Of a stretch of DNA of 64,000 bases, positions 43,330 through 51,818 are shown in pieces; positions within the stretch are counted from its first letter, which is position 1; the number at the start of each line of letters is the position of its first letter. The position numbers and the translations under genes are program-made. Source of the DNA: JAHEKB01 sp049115575. Lineage in GTDB: Bacteria > Bacteroidota > Bacteroidia > NS11-12g > UBA9320. Location: NCBI GenBank assembly GCA_049115575.1, contig JAGDZU010000004.1, forward strand, positions 310,001 through 374,000, in the 5' to 3' direction. A model generated the notes under the pieces. It was not told where the DNA came from. It did no database searches and saw nothing but the letters and a program-made list of their open reading frames with translations.

Positions 43330-45069
43330 ATGAAGTTAGCCTCCATGCTATTGTTGGGATTACAGTTTTTAATTGGGCATATCGCCTACTGTCAAACGCT
43401 CAATTTAGATTTTACTCAGCCCATTCATTATCCTTTTCATTGGAATGGCGACACATCAAAGTTTATTAGGCATACTGGTTATCTTCAAAGTAATTCAGAC
43501 CTACCGAATGATCAATTTGCTATTAGCAGAACAATTGAACTGAATTCTCCATTTCAATTAGATGCTGAGCTAGAACTCAAGCTTAAAACTTCCTCTTTAA
43601 ATTATGTAGATATCATACTTTACGGTATACAAAATGACAGCATTGCCCTTCAGATTAGATTGGGAGGATCTCAAGACGACTTGCGTTTGTTTAGCATCCA
43701 AAATGGAGAGGAAGAACTTCTGATTGATGGTCCCGACAAGATGACTGAACAAGCGCACATTCATGTAGGTTTAATTCATCATGAGAGTGGTCTACTTCAC
43801 CTTAACTATAAGCAGAAAGACAGTTCAAGCTTTATACAAGCAGGAAGCTATTTCATTCAAGACCTGACCTTTTACAAACTTGAATTGAGAATTAGACAAT
43901 CTTCACAAAGCTTTCATAAAAAACATTTCATACATCATCTCTATCTAGGGGACATTATTCAAGATACTACTCCTCCTAGCCTGCAAAACACCTTGTCAAG
44001 TGGTAAAACCAATTGGCTTTTCAAATTCAGCGAACCAATACTCACAGATTTAACTACAATATCAGTAAATGGCATTGAAACTCAATTTGTTCACCAAAAC
44101 TCAGCTTCAATTTCTGTGCCATTCAAAGAGACCATTGCCGAGAGCTGGTATGATGTTCACATTTCAGGAGTGAGAGATACAGCAGGCAATCTTATGTCCG
44201 ATACTGCTCTTCAATTTCTCCATTATCTCAGCAAGTCCATACCCTATAACGGTATAGTAATAAATGAAATCCTGTTTGATCCATATCCCAATGGAATAGA
44301 TTTTATTGAGCTTTATAACAATACTGACTCTTTCTATGAGCTCAATGATTTAATGATTGGACGAATATCCCAAAATCAGATAGTTGAACAGCAACTTATC
44401 AGCCCCATTAAAATGAGCTTCGCGCCTCATTCATACCTGCTTCTTAGTGAGAACGATAGTTCCATCTGTTCTCAATACTCTTGCCCCTCACCCTTATACT
44501 CAATGGAGCTTGATTTACCCAGGATGAACAATGATTCTGGTGAGATTCTCTTGTACACCAGCAGTCATACTATTGACTTTTTAAAATATATGAACGACTG
44601 GCATACAGAACTCCTTTTGAATTCAGAAGGAGTGAGTTTGGAACGAATAAATCCCAATGCCCCAACCAATAATAAGAACAACTGGCATTCTGCTACCGCT
44701 CTTTGCGGATTTGCTTCACCAGCTGCTGAGAATTCCATGTATCATTTGGAATCTGAATCCTTGGGTTTCAGTTTGCACAATAGTTTGATTACACCTAATG
44801 GTGATGGCATACAAGATCTATTGCTTCTTGAATATTCCTTTGACAAACCCAGCTATTTAAGTTCATATATATACGACCTGAATGGCGTAATGATATGGCA
44901 GTGGCATAACAATGAATTGTTGGCATTTAATGGAACATTAAAATGGGATTTGTTCTATCTCAATCGCCTGCTATCCAATGGACATTACATCTTATTTCTC
45001 AAAGCGTTCAATTTAGATGGAGAACTTCTTAAAAAGAAATTGCCATTTACAGTAGCTTCGCAATATTAA
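43330..45069 (+). CDS. Lamin-tail-domain secreted protein, FlgD-like C-terminus
   Basis: This 579-residue secreted protein has a signal peptide (about 1-20), an N-terminal beta-sandwich (about 21-205), a bacterial Ig-like domain (about 207-305), a lamin tail domain (about 306-420, starting IVINEILFDPYPNG) and a FlgD-Ig-like C-terminal domain (about 478-579, with ITPNGDGIQDLL) typical of Bacteroidota surface proteins exported by T9SS. ATG 43330 is preferred to the TTG just before it. It ends one base before murQ. Confidence 0.85.
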   Translation: MKLASMLLLGLQFLIGHIAYCQTLNLDFTQPIHYPFHWNGDTSKFIRHTGYLQSNSDLPNDQFAISRTIELNSPFQLDAELELKLKTSSLNYVDIILYGIQNDSIALQIRLGGSQDDLRLFSIQNGEEELLIDGPDKMTEQAHIHVGLIHHESGLLHLNYKQKDSSSFIQAGSYFIQDLTFYKLELRIRQSSQSFHKKHFIHHLYLGDIIQDTTPPSLQNTLSSGKTNWLFKFSEPILTDLTTISVNGIETQFVHQNSASISVPFKETIAESWYDVHISGVRDTAGNLMSDTALQFLHYLSKSIPYNGIVINEILFDPYPNGIDFIELYNNTDSFYELNDLMIGRISQNQIVEQQLISPIKMSFAPHSYLLLSENDSSICSQYSCPSPLYSMELDLPRMNNDSGEILLYTSSHTIDFLKYMNDWHTELLLNSEGVSLERINPNAPTNNKNNWHSATALCGFASPAAENSMYHLESESLGFSLHNSLITPNGDGIQDLLLLEYSFDKPSYLSSYIYDLNGVMIWQWHNNELLAFNGTLKWDLFYLNRLLSNGHYILFLKAFNLDGELLKKKLPFTVASQY

Positions 45070-45070
45070 G

Positions 45071-45880
45071 ATGAAACTTACCACAGAAAGCGAATCAAAT
45101 CATAGCGATTTAGAACAGAAAAGCAGTAAAGAACTTCTTATTGGAATGAATAAGGAGGATAAAACTGTGGCTCACGCAATAGAGACTCAAATCAATCAGA
45201 TAGCCAAAGCAGTAGACTTGGTTTATTCCAAAATGAATGAAGGGGGGAGGTTATTTTACATTGGCAGTGGCACGAGTGGAAGGCTAGGAATAGTGGATGC
45301 TAGTGAATGCCCTCCTACATACGGAGTACCCCATGGCTGGGTTATTGGCATTATAGCAGGAGGTGATCAAGCTATAAGAAAAGCTGTTGAATTCGCAGAA
45401 GATGATGTATCACAGGGCTGGAAGGATCTGGAAGAGCATAAGGTAAACGAGATGGATATTGTTCTTGGAATAAGTGCTTCTGGAAGCACGCCTTATGTAA
45501 AAGGGGCTTTGGAAGCGTGCCAGCAAAATAACATCTCAACTATATCTCTATCATGTAATAAAAATAGTGCTATTGCTGAATTTGCAGACCAAAAAATAGA
45601 AATTGTTGTCGGCCCAGAATTTGTTACCGGAAGCACTAGAATGAAATCTGGTACGGCTCAAAAACTAGTACTAAATATGATTAGCACCGCCGTTATGGTA
45701 AAACTAGGAAGAGTTAGTGGCAACAAAATGGTAGACATGCAGCTGAGCAATCATAAATTGGTAAAAAGGGGAACCGAGATGGTGGCTAAAGCAACGGGCC
45801 TTGACTTTGAAGCCGCCAAATCGCTCCTTCTTGAAAAAGGCAGTGTTAGACAAGCTATAAATGCTCATCAAGGGAAATAG
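45071..45880 (+). CDS. murQ: N-acetylmuramic acid 6-phosphate etherase MurQ
   Basis: MurQ cleaves the lactyl ether of MurNAc-6-phosphate to GlcNAc-6-phosphate and lactate, allowing recycling of cell-wall muropeptides. The 269-residue protein has the SIS domain with the signature GSGTSGRLGIVDASECPP (about 65-82), the second conserved stretch GPEFVTGSTRMKSGTAQK (about 182-199) and the C-terminal helical part. It is slightly shorter than the 300-residue norm because the C-terminal domain ends early, common in Bacteroidota. No kinase or transporter for MurNAc is adjacent. Confidence 0.95.
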   Translation: MKLTTESESNHSDLEQKSSKELLIGMNKEDKTVAHAIETQINQIAKAVDLVYSKMNEGGRLFYIGSGTSGRLGIVDASECPPTYGVPHGWVIGIIAGGDQAIRKAVEFAEDDVSQGWKDLEEHKVNEMDIVLGISASGSTPYVKGALEACQQNNISTISLSCNKNSAIAEFADQKIEIVVGPEFVTGSTRMKSGTAQKLVLNMISTAVMVKLGRVSGNKMVDMQLSNHKLVKRGTEMVAKATGLDFEAAKSLLLEKGSVRQAINAHQGK

Positions 45881-45917
45881 GATTTCATTTTAAATAAGAA
45901 AAAAGCATATTCGCCGC

Positions 45918-46250
45918 ATGGATGGATTTATACATATTTGGGTAACCGATCTTCACGGCGAACGCATACAGATCGAATGCCCTACAGATATGGGATTCAA
46001 TCTTATGGAAGCCATACGGGCCAATGAACTACAGATTAAAGCAACCTGCGGAGGAATGGCCATGTGTGCTACTTGTAATGTGATAGTAAAAAGCCAACAT
46101 CCTTTGCCAGAAATGAGTGAAGATGAGGAAGCAATGCTAGATGAAGCTTTTGTTCTAGACACAGAGGGAAGTAGACTGGCTTGCCAGATACCTATCACGG
46201 AAGAACTAGACGGTCTTGAAATACAATTGGGGGAATTGACATCAGAATGA
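45918..46250 (+). CDS. [2Fe-2S] ferredoxin, adrenodoxin type
   Basis: This 110-residue electron carrier has the cluster ligands Cys44, Cys50, Cys53 (CGGMAMCATC, the CX5CX2C pattern) and Cys89 (RLACQI). The fold and spacing match the adrenodoxin/ISC Fdx type rather than plant-type ferredoxin. It could donate electrons for Fe-S assembly or a P450-like enzyme. A -7-like CAtaTTcG ends four bases before the ATG. It overlaps the following acetyltransferase gene by four bases. Confidence 0.92.
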   Translation: MDGFIHIWVTDLHGERIQIECPTDMGFNLMEAIRANELQIKATCGGMAMCATCNVIVKSQHPLPEMSEDEEAMLDEAFVLDTEGSRLACQIPITEELDGLEIQLGELTSE

Positions 46251-46750
46251 GTGTCAAAAGTGTAAATATCAGAAAGGCGAATGCTGCAGATGCCGCACAA
46301 ATAGCTGAGATTTATAATCACTACATAAGCAATACCATTATCACCTTTGAACTAGAGGAAATCGATAGTGAGGAAATGAATTCCCGAATACAATCCATAC
46401 AGAAAAAATATCCATTCATAGTCTTAGAACAAGATGATCAAATCCTGGCTTACGCTTACGCTTCTCAATGGAAAGAAAGGAAAGCATACCAATACACTTG
46501 TGAAAGTTCAATTTATGTTAAAAGAGAATTTCTAGGCCATGGCTATGGATTTAGCCTTTACAAATCATTGATCGATTCACTGGAGAAAAGCCATTACCGC
46601 AGAGTCTTGGGAGGTATTGCCCTACCTAATGATGCCAGCATTGCTCTTCACGAAAAATTGGGTTTTACCCATAGTGGAACATTAACTAATGTAGGGTTCA
46701 AATTTGAAAAGTGGGTAGATGTAGGTTACTGGCAACTCAACTTTGATTAA
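46247..46750 (+). CDS. GNAT acetyltransferase, phosphinothricin/methionine-sulfone type
   Basis: This 167-residue GNAT enzyme resembles the PAT/Bar family that acetylates phosphinothricin, methionine sulfone or related amino acids. Conserved features are IYNHYISNTIITFE at about 20-33, the acetyl-CoA loop region FLGHGYGFSLYKSL (about 94-107, a variant of the RGxGxG motif) and LHEKLGFTHSGT (about 140-151). Its actual substrate is probably a native metabolite. It is coupled to the ferredoxin gene by an ATGA overlap. Confidence 0.85.
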   Translation: MSVKSVNIRKANAADAAQIAEIYNHYISNTIITFELEEIDSEEMNSRIQSIQKKYPFIVLEQDDQILAYAYASQWKERKAYQYTCESSIYVKREFLGHGYGFSLYKSLIDSLEKSHYRRVLGGIALPNDASIALHEKLGFTHSGTLTNVGFKFEKWVDVGYWQLNFD

Positions 46751-47523
46751 AGCTTTTTCCTTCGTCCAAATCCTTGGGTGTCGAATTCTGTTTTGAATTC
46801 AACCCCTTTGTGTTGAATAACTGCAGGGCCAATAGCTTGCAATAAGCTTTCATCATTCACTCTTGGTGAACGTATTTCAGGAGAAACTGGATAGGCATTT
46901 AATCTCTTATTTTTACTGGGAGCGAGCAAAGGTGATATCGCATCTAAATGTGTGGATTTAAGCCAAGTATAATACGATGAGGGTGGTAATATAACAGGTG
47001 ATCTATGATGCCCAATTTTGTGAGTAACATGATTTGAAACTGTTGTTATTAGTGCAAACCCCTCAATTTCTTCGCCGGTTTCTTTATTGAGCCATTGATC
47101 GTAAATGGCAGCCAAACCCATGAAGTCTTTGTCTTGATCGAAAACATAATAAGGCTTGCTCAATTTCTCTTTTTCAGGCCCTTCTAAAAAACCATTGACA
47201 AAGACAATGCATCTCTTTTTTCGAATGGGTCCTCTAAAAGAAGGTTTTTGAAATATTCCTTTATTGCCTGCATACCCCATGTCATTCTCTTTATTGAAAT
47301 CCCCTTCAGAGCGAGCATTGAATAAAAGCATATTCTTTTTTGACCAAAAAGGGGTCAATCCAAAGCGCATCATTCTGAATATTTTTTCGGGTCCCAAAAC
47401 GGGCACTTGCGAACCTGGTCCTATGTTGTATCCACGGTAATCGTGCAGGTCTAATTGAGGGCTTAAATTCATAGCCTCCTCAACTATTCGAATGCTTTTT
47501 TTGATAATTATTCTACCACACAT
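46747..47523 (-). CDS. SOS response-associated peptidase (SRAP/YedK)
   Basis: YedK/HMCES proteins protect abasic sites in single-stranded DNA by forming a thiazolidine crosslink through the N-terminal cysteine. Here Met1 is followed by Cys2-Gly-Arg, the required N-terminus after Met removal. The other active-site residues are visible in the segments LLFNARSE and HKIGHHRSPVILP (catalytic His). At 258 residues the length is typical. The ATG is eight bases after a perfect -7 box and no leader is expected. Confidence 0.93.
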   Translation of the reverse strand: MCGRIIIKKSIRIVEEAMNLSPQLDLHDYRGYNIGPGSQVPVLGPEKIFRMMRFGLTPFWSKKNMLLFNARSEGDFNKENDMGYAGNKGIFQKPSFRGPIRKKRCIVFVNGFLEGPEKEKLSKPYYVFDQDKDFMGLAAIYDQWLNKETGEEIEGFALITTVSNHVTHKIGHHRSPVILPPSSYYTWLKSTHLDAISPLLAPSKNKRLNAYPVSPEIRSPRVNDESLLQAIGPAVIQHKGVEFKTEFDTQGFGRRKKL

Positions 47524-47531
47524 TGGAACAC

Positions 47532-47539
47532 CAAATTTA
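47532..47539 (-). promoter_or_regulatory. -7 box for the SRAP gene
   Basis: On the minus strand TAaaTTTG ends eight bases before the ATG at 47523. It lies back to back with the rplM promoter in the 104-nt divergent gap. Confidence 0.55.
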
Positions 47540-47563
47540 GTACGGATTATTTCAAGGGAAATA

Positions 47564-47594
47564 TTTGATAATTTTGGCTAAAAACTTACATTTG
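47564..47594 (+). promoter_or_regulatory. Promoter for rplM-rpsI-rpsB-tsf
   Basis: TTTG at 47564-47567, a 19-nt spacer and TAcaTTTG at 47587-47594: the best consensus promoter in the window. Transcription should start near 47599, giving a leader of about 29 bases before the GTG of rplM. Confidence 0.8.
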
Positions 47595-47627
47595 CAGCCC
47601 GTTTTTCAAGACTAGAAAAAATATATA

Positions 47628-48071
47628 GTGGACACTTTATCATATAAAACGCAATCAGCTAACAGTAAAACCGTCGATAAGAAATGGTTAATCGCTGATG
47701 CAGAAGGCAAGACTCTCGGGCGCTTTAGCTCCGAGATCGCCAAGGTCTTACGAGGCAAAAACAAGCCTAGCTTCACTCCACACGTTGATTGTGGTGATTA
47801 CGTTATCGTAATCAATGCGGAAAAAATCGCATTGACTGGTAACAAAATGGAAACCAAAGAATATCAAAATTTCAGTGGTTATCCTGGAGGTAGAAAAGTT
47901 ACCCTCGCCAAAGACCTGCTCGCAAGAAAACCTCAAGATCTAATTGAACGCGCTGTAAGAGGCATGTTACCAAAAAACAGATTGGGGAGGAAAATTTTTA
48001 CAAACTTATATGTGTATGCAGGAACTGAACATCCGCATGCTGCACAAAAACCAGAGAAATTAGATATTTAA
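47628..48071 (+). CDS. rplM: 50S ribosomal protein L13
   Basis: L13 is an early-assembly protein of the large ribosomal subunit. The 147-residue protein matches the Bacteroidota form, with the N-terminus MDTLSYKT and the conserved region GKTLGRFSSEIAKVLRGK (about 28-45) and RAVRGMLPKNRLGR (about 107-120). The start is GTG. It is the first gene of the L13-S9-S2-EF-Ts operon, one base before rpsI. Confidence 0.98.
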   Translation: MDTLSYKTQSANSKTVDKKWLIADAEGKTLGRFSSEIAKVLRGKNKPSFTPHVDCGDYVIVINAEKIALTGNKMETKEYQNFSGYPGGRKVTLAKDLLARKPQDLIERAVRGMLPKNRLGRKIFTNLYVYAGTEHPHAAQKPEKLDI

Positions 48072-48072
48072 T

Positions 48073-48462
48073 ATGGACGTGATAAACACTATAGGTAGAA
48101 GAAAATCATCTGTTGCTCGCATCTATTTGAGCACAGGGAAAGGAAAAATAACTGTCAATAATAAAGATGTCAAAGATTACTTCAGTACTCCTGAGGCACT
48201 TTACGCAGTTAACCTACCACTTGAAATTTGCAACGTGAGTGGCAAATACGATATTAAAGTAAATGTAGACGGTGGCGGAATCACTGGACAAGCAGATGCA
48301 ATCAAATTAGCTATTGCTCGAGCTCTTGTTCAAATTGATGACGAAACGAATCGTCCTTTACTAAAAACTAAAAGCTTGTTGACTAGAGACCCACGAATGG
48401 TGGAGAGAAAGAAATACGGTCAACCAAAAGCAAGAAAGAAAACTCAATTCAGTAAGCGTTAA
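48073..48462 (+). CDS. rpsI: 30S ribosomal protein S9
   Basis: S9 is a small-subunit head protein whose C-terminal tail reaches the P-site tRNA. The 129-residue protein begins IGRRKSSVARIY at about 6-17 and ends in the basic tail KARKKTQFSKR, whose last Arg contacts the tRNA. Length and position after rplM are standard. Confidence 0.98.
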   Translation: MDVINTIGRRKSSVARIYLSTGKGKITVNNKDVKDYFSTPEALYAVNLPLEICNVSGKYDIKVNVDGGGITGQADAIKLAIARALVQIDDETNRPLLKTKSLLTRDPRMVERKKYGQPKARKKTQFSKR

Positions 48463-48466
48463 TACC

Positions 48467-49213
48467 ATGGCTATTTCAACAGAAGAATTATTAGAAGCAG
48501 GTGTTCACTTTGGGCATTTGACCAGTAAGTGGAATCCGAAAATGGCTCCTTACATTTTTATGGAGCAAAATGGTATCCACATTATTGATTTGCAAAAAAC
48601 GCAAGCCAAATTAGAGGATGCTCAATCAGCCATTGCCAATATTGTAAGAACAGGCAGAAAAGTAATGTTTGTTGCTACAAAGAAGCAGGCTAAAGAGATA
48701 GTTGAAGAGAATGCAAAACGTGTAAACATGCCTTATGTAACCCAACGTTGGTTAGGGGGTATGATTACTAACTTCTCTACAGTTCGCAAGTCTATCAAGA
48801 AGATGCAAAACATCGAAAAGATGAAGACTGATGGAACTTTTGACAACATGAACAAAAAAGAGCGTTTGATGAAAACTCGTGAGCAAGAAAAGCTTTACAG
48901 AGTTTTAGGAGGTATTGAAGAATTGAATAGACTTCCGGCAGCTCTTTTTATAGTTGACATTAAGAGAGAACATATTGCAGTGAAGGAAGCTCAAAAATTG
49001 AACATTCCAATCTTCGCGATTGTAGATACTAACTCAGATCCAACTAAGGTTGATTACGCCATCCCTGGCAATGATGACTCAGCTAAATCTATTGCTATTC
49101 TAACTAAAGAATTCACCGATGCAATTGCAGGTGGCCTTGATGAGAGAAGAAAGCAAAAGGAACAAGCTAAGCAAGAGAAGGAAAAGCAAGAAGCTGATAC
49201 AGCAGAAGCTTAA
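48467..49213 (+). CDS. rpsB: 30S ribosomal protein S2
   Basis: S2 binds the back of the small subunit and is needed for S1 docking. The 248-residue protein has the signatures EAGVHFGHLTSKWNPKM (about 11-27) and WLGGMITNFSTVRKSI (about 96-111), and an acidic/Lys-rich coiled C-terminus (about 222-248). It lies four bases after rpsI and 29 bases before tsf. Confidence 0.98.
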   Translation: MAISTEELLEAGVHFGHLTSKWNPKMAPYIFMEQNGIHIIDLQKTQAKLEDAQSAIANIVRTGRKVMFVATKKQAKEIVEENAKRVNMPYVTQRWLGGMITNFSTVRKSIKKMQNIEKMKTDGTFDNMNKKERLMKTREQEKLYRVLGGIEELNRLPAALFIVDIKREHIAVKEAQKLNIPIFAIVDTNSDPTKVDYAIPGNDDSAKSIAILTKEFTDAIAGGLDERRKQKEQAKQEKEKQEADTAEA

Positions 49214-49242
49214 TTGGTTAAATTTTTAAATCACATTATACA

Positions 49243-50073
49243 ATGAATATTACAGCATCAGCGGTAAACGAGCTTAGAAAAGCTACAGGTGCAGGAATGA
49301 TGGAATGCAAAAAAGCCTTACAAGAAAGTAATGGTGATATGGAAGCAGCCATTGATGTCCTGAGAAAAAAAGGTGCGGCTAAAGCAGCCAAAAGAGCAGA
49401 CAGAGAAGCTGCTGAAGGTTTAGCAATAGCAGTATCTAATGATGACAATTCAATTGGAGTAATTGTTGAAGTGAACTGCGAAACAGATTTTGTGGCAAAG
49501 AATGATGACTTCATCTCTTTTGCTAAAGATTTGGCAAGTTTTGCTTTGGAGAATGCTCCTGCTGATTTAGATGCTTTAAAAGCGTCTTCATTTGACGGTA
49601 AAAGCATAGCAGATGTTCTTATAGAAAAGACTGCAGTGATAGGTGAGAAGATTGATATCTCAAATTATAAGAAACTTCAAAGCGAAGGTGTTGCGGCATA
49701 TAATCACGCTAATTACCGAATTGGAGTTCTTGTTGCATTGAACCAAAATGATGAAGCTTCTCTTAATGCAGGTAGAGACGTAGCTATGCAAATTGCAGCT
49801 ATGAATCCTATTGCAGTTGATGAGACTCATGTTTCTGAAGAAATCAAAAACAAAGAGTTGGAGATTGGAAGAGAGCAAGCTAAAGCAGAAGGAAAGCCAG
49901 AGCAAATTCTCGACAAAATTGCTGAAGGTAAATTAAAGAAGTTCTACAAAGAGAACACTTTAGTTCACCAAGCATATGTTAAAGACAGCTCTAAGACAGT
50001 TGGTCAATTTTTAAAAGACACCAATTCAGATTTAGCAGTAAATGAATTCTCAAGAGTTCAACTAGGAGCTTAA
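49243..50073 (+). CDS. tsf: Elongation factor Ts
   Basis: EF-Ts recycles EF-Tu by exchanging GDP. The 276-residue protein has the N-terminal UBA-like domain with TGAGMMECKKAL (about 11-22), the core with the EF-Tu contact motif CETDFVAKN (about 78-86) and a C-terminal module. It is the last gene of the ribosomal operon and is followed by a strong terminator. Confidence 0.98.
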   Translation: MNITASAVNELRKATGAGMMECKKALQESNGDMEAAIDVLRKKGAAKAAKRADREAAEGLAIAVSNDDNSIGVIVEVNCETDFVAKNDDFISFAKDLASFALENAPADLDALKASSFDGKSIADVLIEKTAVIGEKIDISNYKKLQSEGVAAYNHANYRIGVLVALNQNDEASLNAGRDVAMQIAAMNPIAVDETHVSEEIKNKELEIGREQAKAEGKPEQILDKIAEGKLKKFYKENTLVHQAYVKDSSKTVGQFLKDTNSDLAVNEFSRVQLGA

Positions 50074-50088
50074 TCAGAATAAAGCATT

Positions 50089-50119
50089 AAAAAAAGGAGG
50101 TCAATGACCTCCTTTTTTT
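50089..50119 (+). terminator. Intrinsic terminator after tsf
   Basis: The stem GGAGGTC/GACCTCC with loop AAT is preceded by A-rich sequence (five or more A) and followed by seven T. It closes the rplM-tsf operon and separates it from pyrH. Confidence 0.92.
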
Positions 50120-50170
50120 ATGTCTAAAATTTATTGGAAGGTTTATAGAAGATAAAATGTAAAACCAACC

Positions 50171-50178
50171 TATTTTTG
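50171..50178 (+). promoter_or_regulatory. -7 box for pyrH
   Basis: TAttTTTG ends eight bases before an in-frame ATG at 50187 and 89 bases before the conventional pyrH ATG at 50268. The position matters for start choice. Confidence 0.5.
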
Positions 50179-50267
50179 ATTCTCGAATGAGTCCTATTCA
50201 TCATATTCCTGATCAATCTTCAGATGAAAAGTCCACTCTTCCATTTATTGAACAGACGCATCAACCT

Positions 50268-50975
50268 ATGAAATACAAAAGGATCTTACTTAAACTCAGT
50301 GGCGAAGCCCTGCTTGGAGACAAAGAGTTTGGAATTGACAACAGAGTACTTGCCAAGTATGCTGAAGAAATCAAACAGGTTCATGAACTTGGAGTGGAAA
50401 TAGCCATAGTAATAGGTGGCGGTAATATTTTTAGAGGAGTACAAGCAGTTGAGGGAGGAATGAAAGATAGAGCCAATGCAGATTATATGGGAATGCTAGC
50501 TACAGTGATTAATGCTATGGCACTACAAGGAGCACTTGAAGATGTAGGCATTTACACAAGACTGCTAAGCGCTATTAAAATGGAACAAGTTGCTGAGCCT
50601 TTTATTCGAAGACGTGCTATTAGGCATCTTGAAAAAGGAAGGGTCGTGATTTTTGGTGCAGGAACTGGAAACCCTTATTTCACTACAGACACAGCGGCAA
50701 GCTTAAGAGCGGTAGAAATTGAGGCCGATGCCATACTCAAAGGCACTCGAGTAGATGGTGTTTATACTTCAGATCCAGAAAAGAACTCCGATGCTGAAAA
50801 ATTTGATGAGATTAGTTTCACCGACGTGATCAAGCGGAATTTAAAGGTCATGGACATGACTGCTTTTACGCTTTGTCAAGAAAATCACTTGCCTATTGTT
50901 GTCTTTGACATGAACAAAGAAGGCAACTTGGTGGATTTATTGAAAGGCAATAAGGTTGGAACCCTCGTTTCTTAA
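50268..50975 (+). CDS. pyrH: UMP kinase PyrH
   Basis: PyrH phosphorylates UMP to UDP and is a hexameric amino-acid-kinase-fold enzyme. From the ATG at 50268 the product is 235 residues with KLSGEAL (about 8-14), VIGGGNIFRG (about 51-60) and the UMP/ATP-binding GAGTGNPYFTTDTAA (about 131-145). An upstream in-frame ATG at 50187 would add 27 residues and is only eight bases from a -7 box, so an extended form cannot be excluded. frr, the usual next gene, is absent. Confidence 0.95.
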   Translation: MKYKRILLKLSGEALLGDKEFGIDNRVLAKYAEEIKQVHELGVEIAIVIGGGNIFRGVQAVEGGMKDRANADYMGMLATVINAMALQGALEDVGIYTRLLSAIKMEQVAEPFIRRRAIRHLEKGRVVIFGAGTGNPYFTTDTAASLRAVEIEADAILKGTRVDGVYTSDPEKNSDAEKFDEISFTDVIKRNLKVMDMTAFTLCQENHLPIVVFDMNKEGNLVDLLKGNKVGTLVS

Positions 50976-51272
50976 TTTAGGAATACTGAACCAAAACATT
51001 AAGGCTCCTTTACTATAAGGATAACAAAGGCTCCCCGATTCCCCGGGGGTAACATAATTCAATCAAGAATATAAATGCAGATCATCTGTTGGTTATAGGA
51101 TGAACGCGATGGTATCAACTAGAAATGCTAAACTTCAACCCGAAATGGCCAAAATTAAATTTTGGTTTTAGCGATGGCGATGGGTTAGCAAATTTTCCAG
51201 AGTTAAAGGCAGGTCTGCTCCAAGTGTAGCAGCGCTACATAAGAGGTGGCCTAACGCGTAAATCAGGAAAAT
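50976..51272 (+). other. Gene-free segment with repeats and hairpins
   Basis: These 297 bases between pyrH and the convergent dcd-like gene hold no plausible gene. They contain a direct repeat AAGGCTCC (51000-51007 and 51027-51034), the G/C block CCCCG-ATT-CCCCGGGGG, a perfect hairpin TGTAGC-AGC-GCTACA (about 51228-51242) enclosed by GGTTAG and CTAAC segments, and a composition richer in GC than nearby gaps. On the minus strand one frame stays open from an internal TAG to a TGA and encodes about 36 residues, without a start. It may be a degraded mobile or repeat element; see findings. Confidence 0.5.
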
Positions 51273-51809
51273 TTAAAACTTATTCTTCCACATCATGGAT
51301 TCGACGGGCTTAATAGTACGCGTGTTGTACTTGGCATTTTTCTTTTTGCTGTACATGGTTTCAATTTCACCATCTACTAAAAAATAGATTAATTGACCTA
51401 TAGGCATGCCTCTATAGACCCTTACCGGTTGAGTTGTAGAAATTTCTAGTGTCCAAGTATTGCAGAATCCAACATCTCCTTTACCCGCAGTTGCATGTAT
51501 ATCAATACCTAACCTGCCAGTACTGGACTTTCCTTCAAGATAAGGAACATGTGCATGGGTTTCTGTATACTCTTCGGTTACCCCCAGATAAAGTACTCCT
51601 GGTTGAAGAACTAATCCATCTAAAGGGATTTCAAAGTGCTCAATTTTATTGTGCTGCTGAGAATCCAACACTCTATTGGTGTAACAAGCCAAATGCTTCC
51701 CTAAATGAACATCATAACTATTGGTACCCAAATTATTTCTATCAAATGGCTCAATAAGAATAGTTCCTTTCTCTATTTCTTCAAGAATGCGTTTGTCACT
51801 TAGAATCAC
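51273..51809 (-). CDS. dcd: dCTP deaminase family protein
   Basis: This 178-residue trimeric dUTPase-fold protein is similar to dCTP deaminase, which makes dUTP for thymidylate synthesis. Conserved features are the N-terminus MILSDKRILEEIEKG, LGTNSYDVHLG (about 27-37), the segment GKSSTGRLGIDIHATAGKGD (about 91-110) with the catalytic-region Arg, and TLEIS with the Glu that activates water (about 118-122). The start is GTG. It follows the WD40 gene after nine bases, and could be cotranscribed with it. dUTPase versus deaminase specificity is likely but not certain. Confidence 0.88.
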   Translation of the reverse strand: MILSDKRILEEIEKGTILIEPFDRNNLGTNSYDVHLGKHLACYTNRVLDSQQHNKIEHFEIPLDGLVLQPGVLYLGVTEEYTETHAHVPYLEGKSSTGRLGIDIHATAGKGDVGFCNTWTLEISTTQPVRVYRGMPIGQLIYFLVDGEIETMYSKKKNAKYNTRTIKPVESMMWKNKF

Positions 51810-51818
51810 GCTTCAATT

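Noticed and set aside
45953..46321. Open frame of 122 codons antisense to the ferredoxin gene
   Set aside because: Ferredoxin has all four cysteine ligands and a -7 box; the antisense frame has low complexity Ser runs and crosses a second gene.
51449..51757. Open frame of 102 codons antisense to the dcd-like gene
   Set aside because: The dcd-like protein has clear family motifs over its whole length; the antisense frame resembles nothing.
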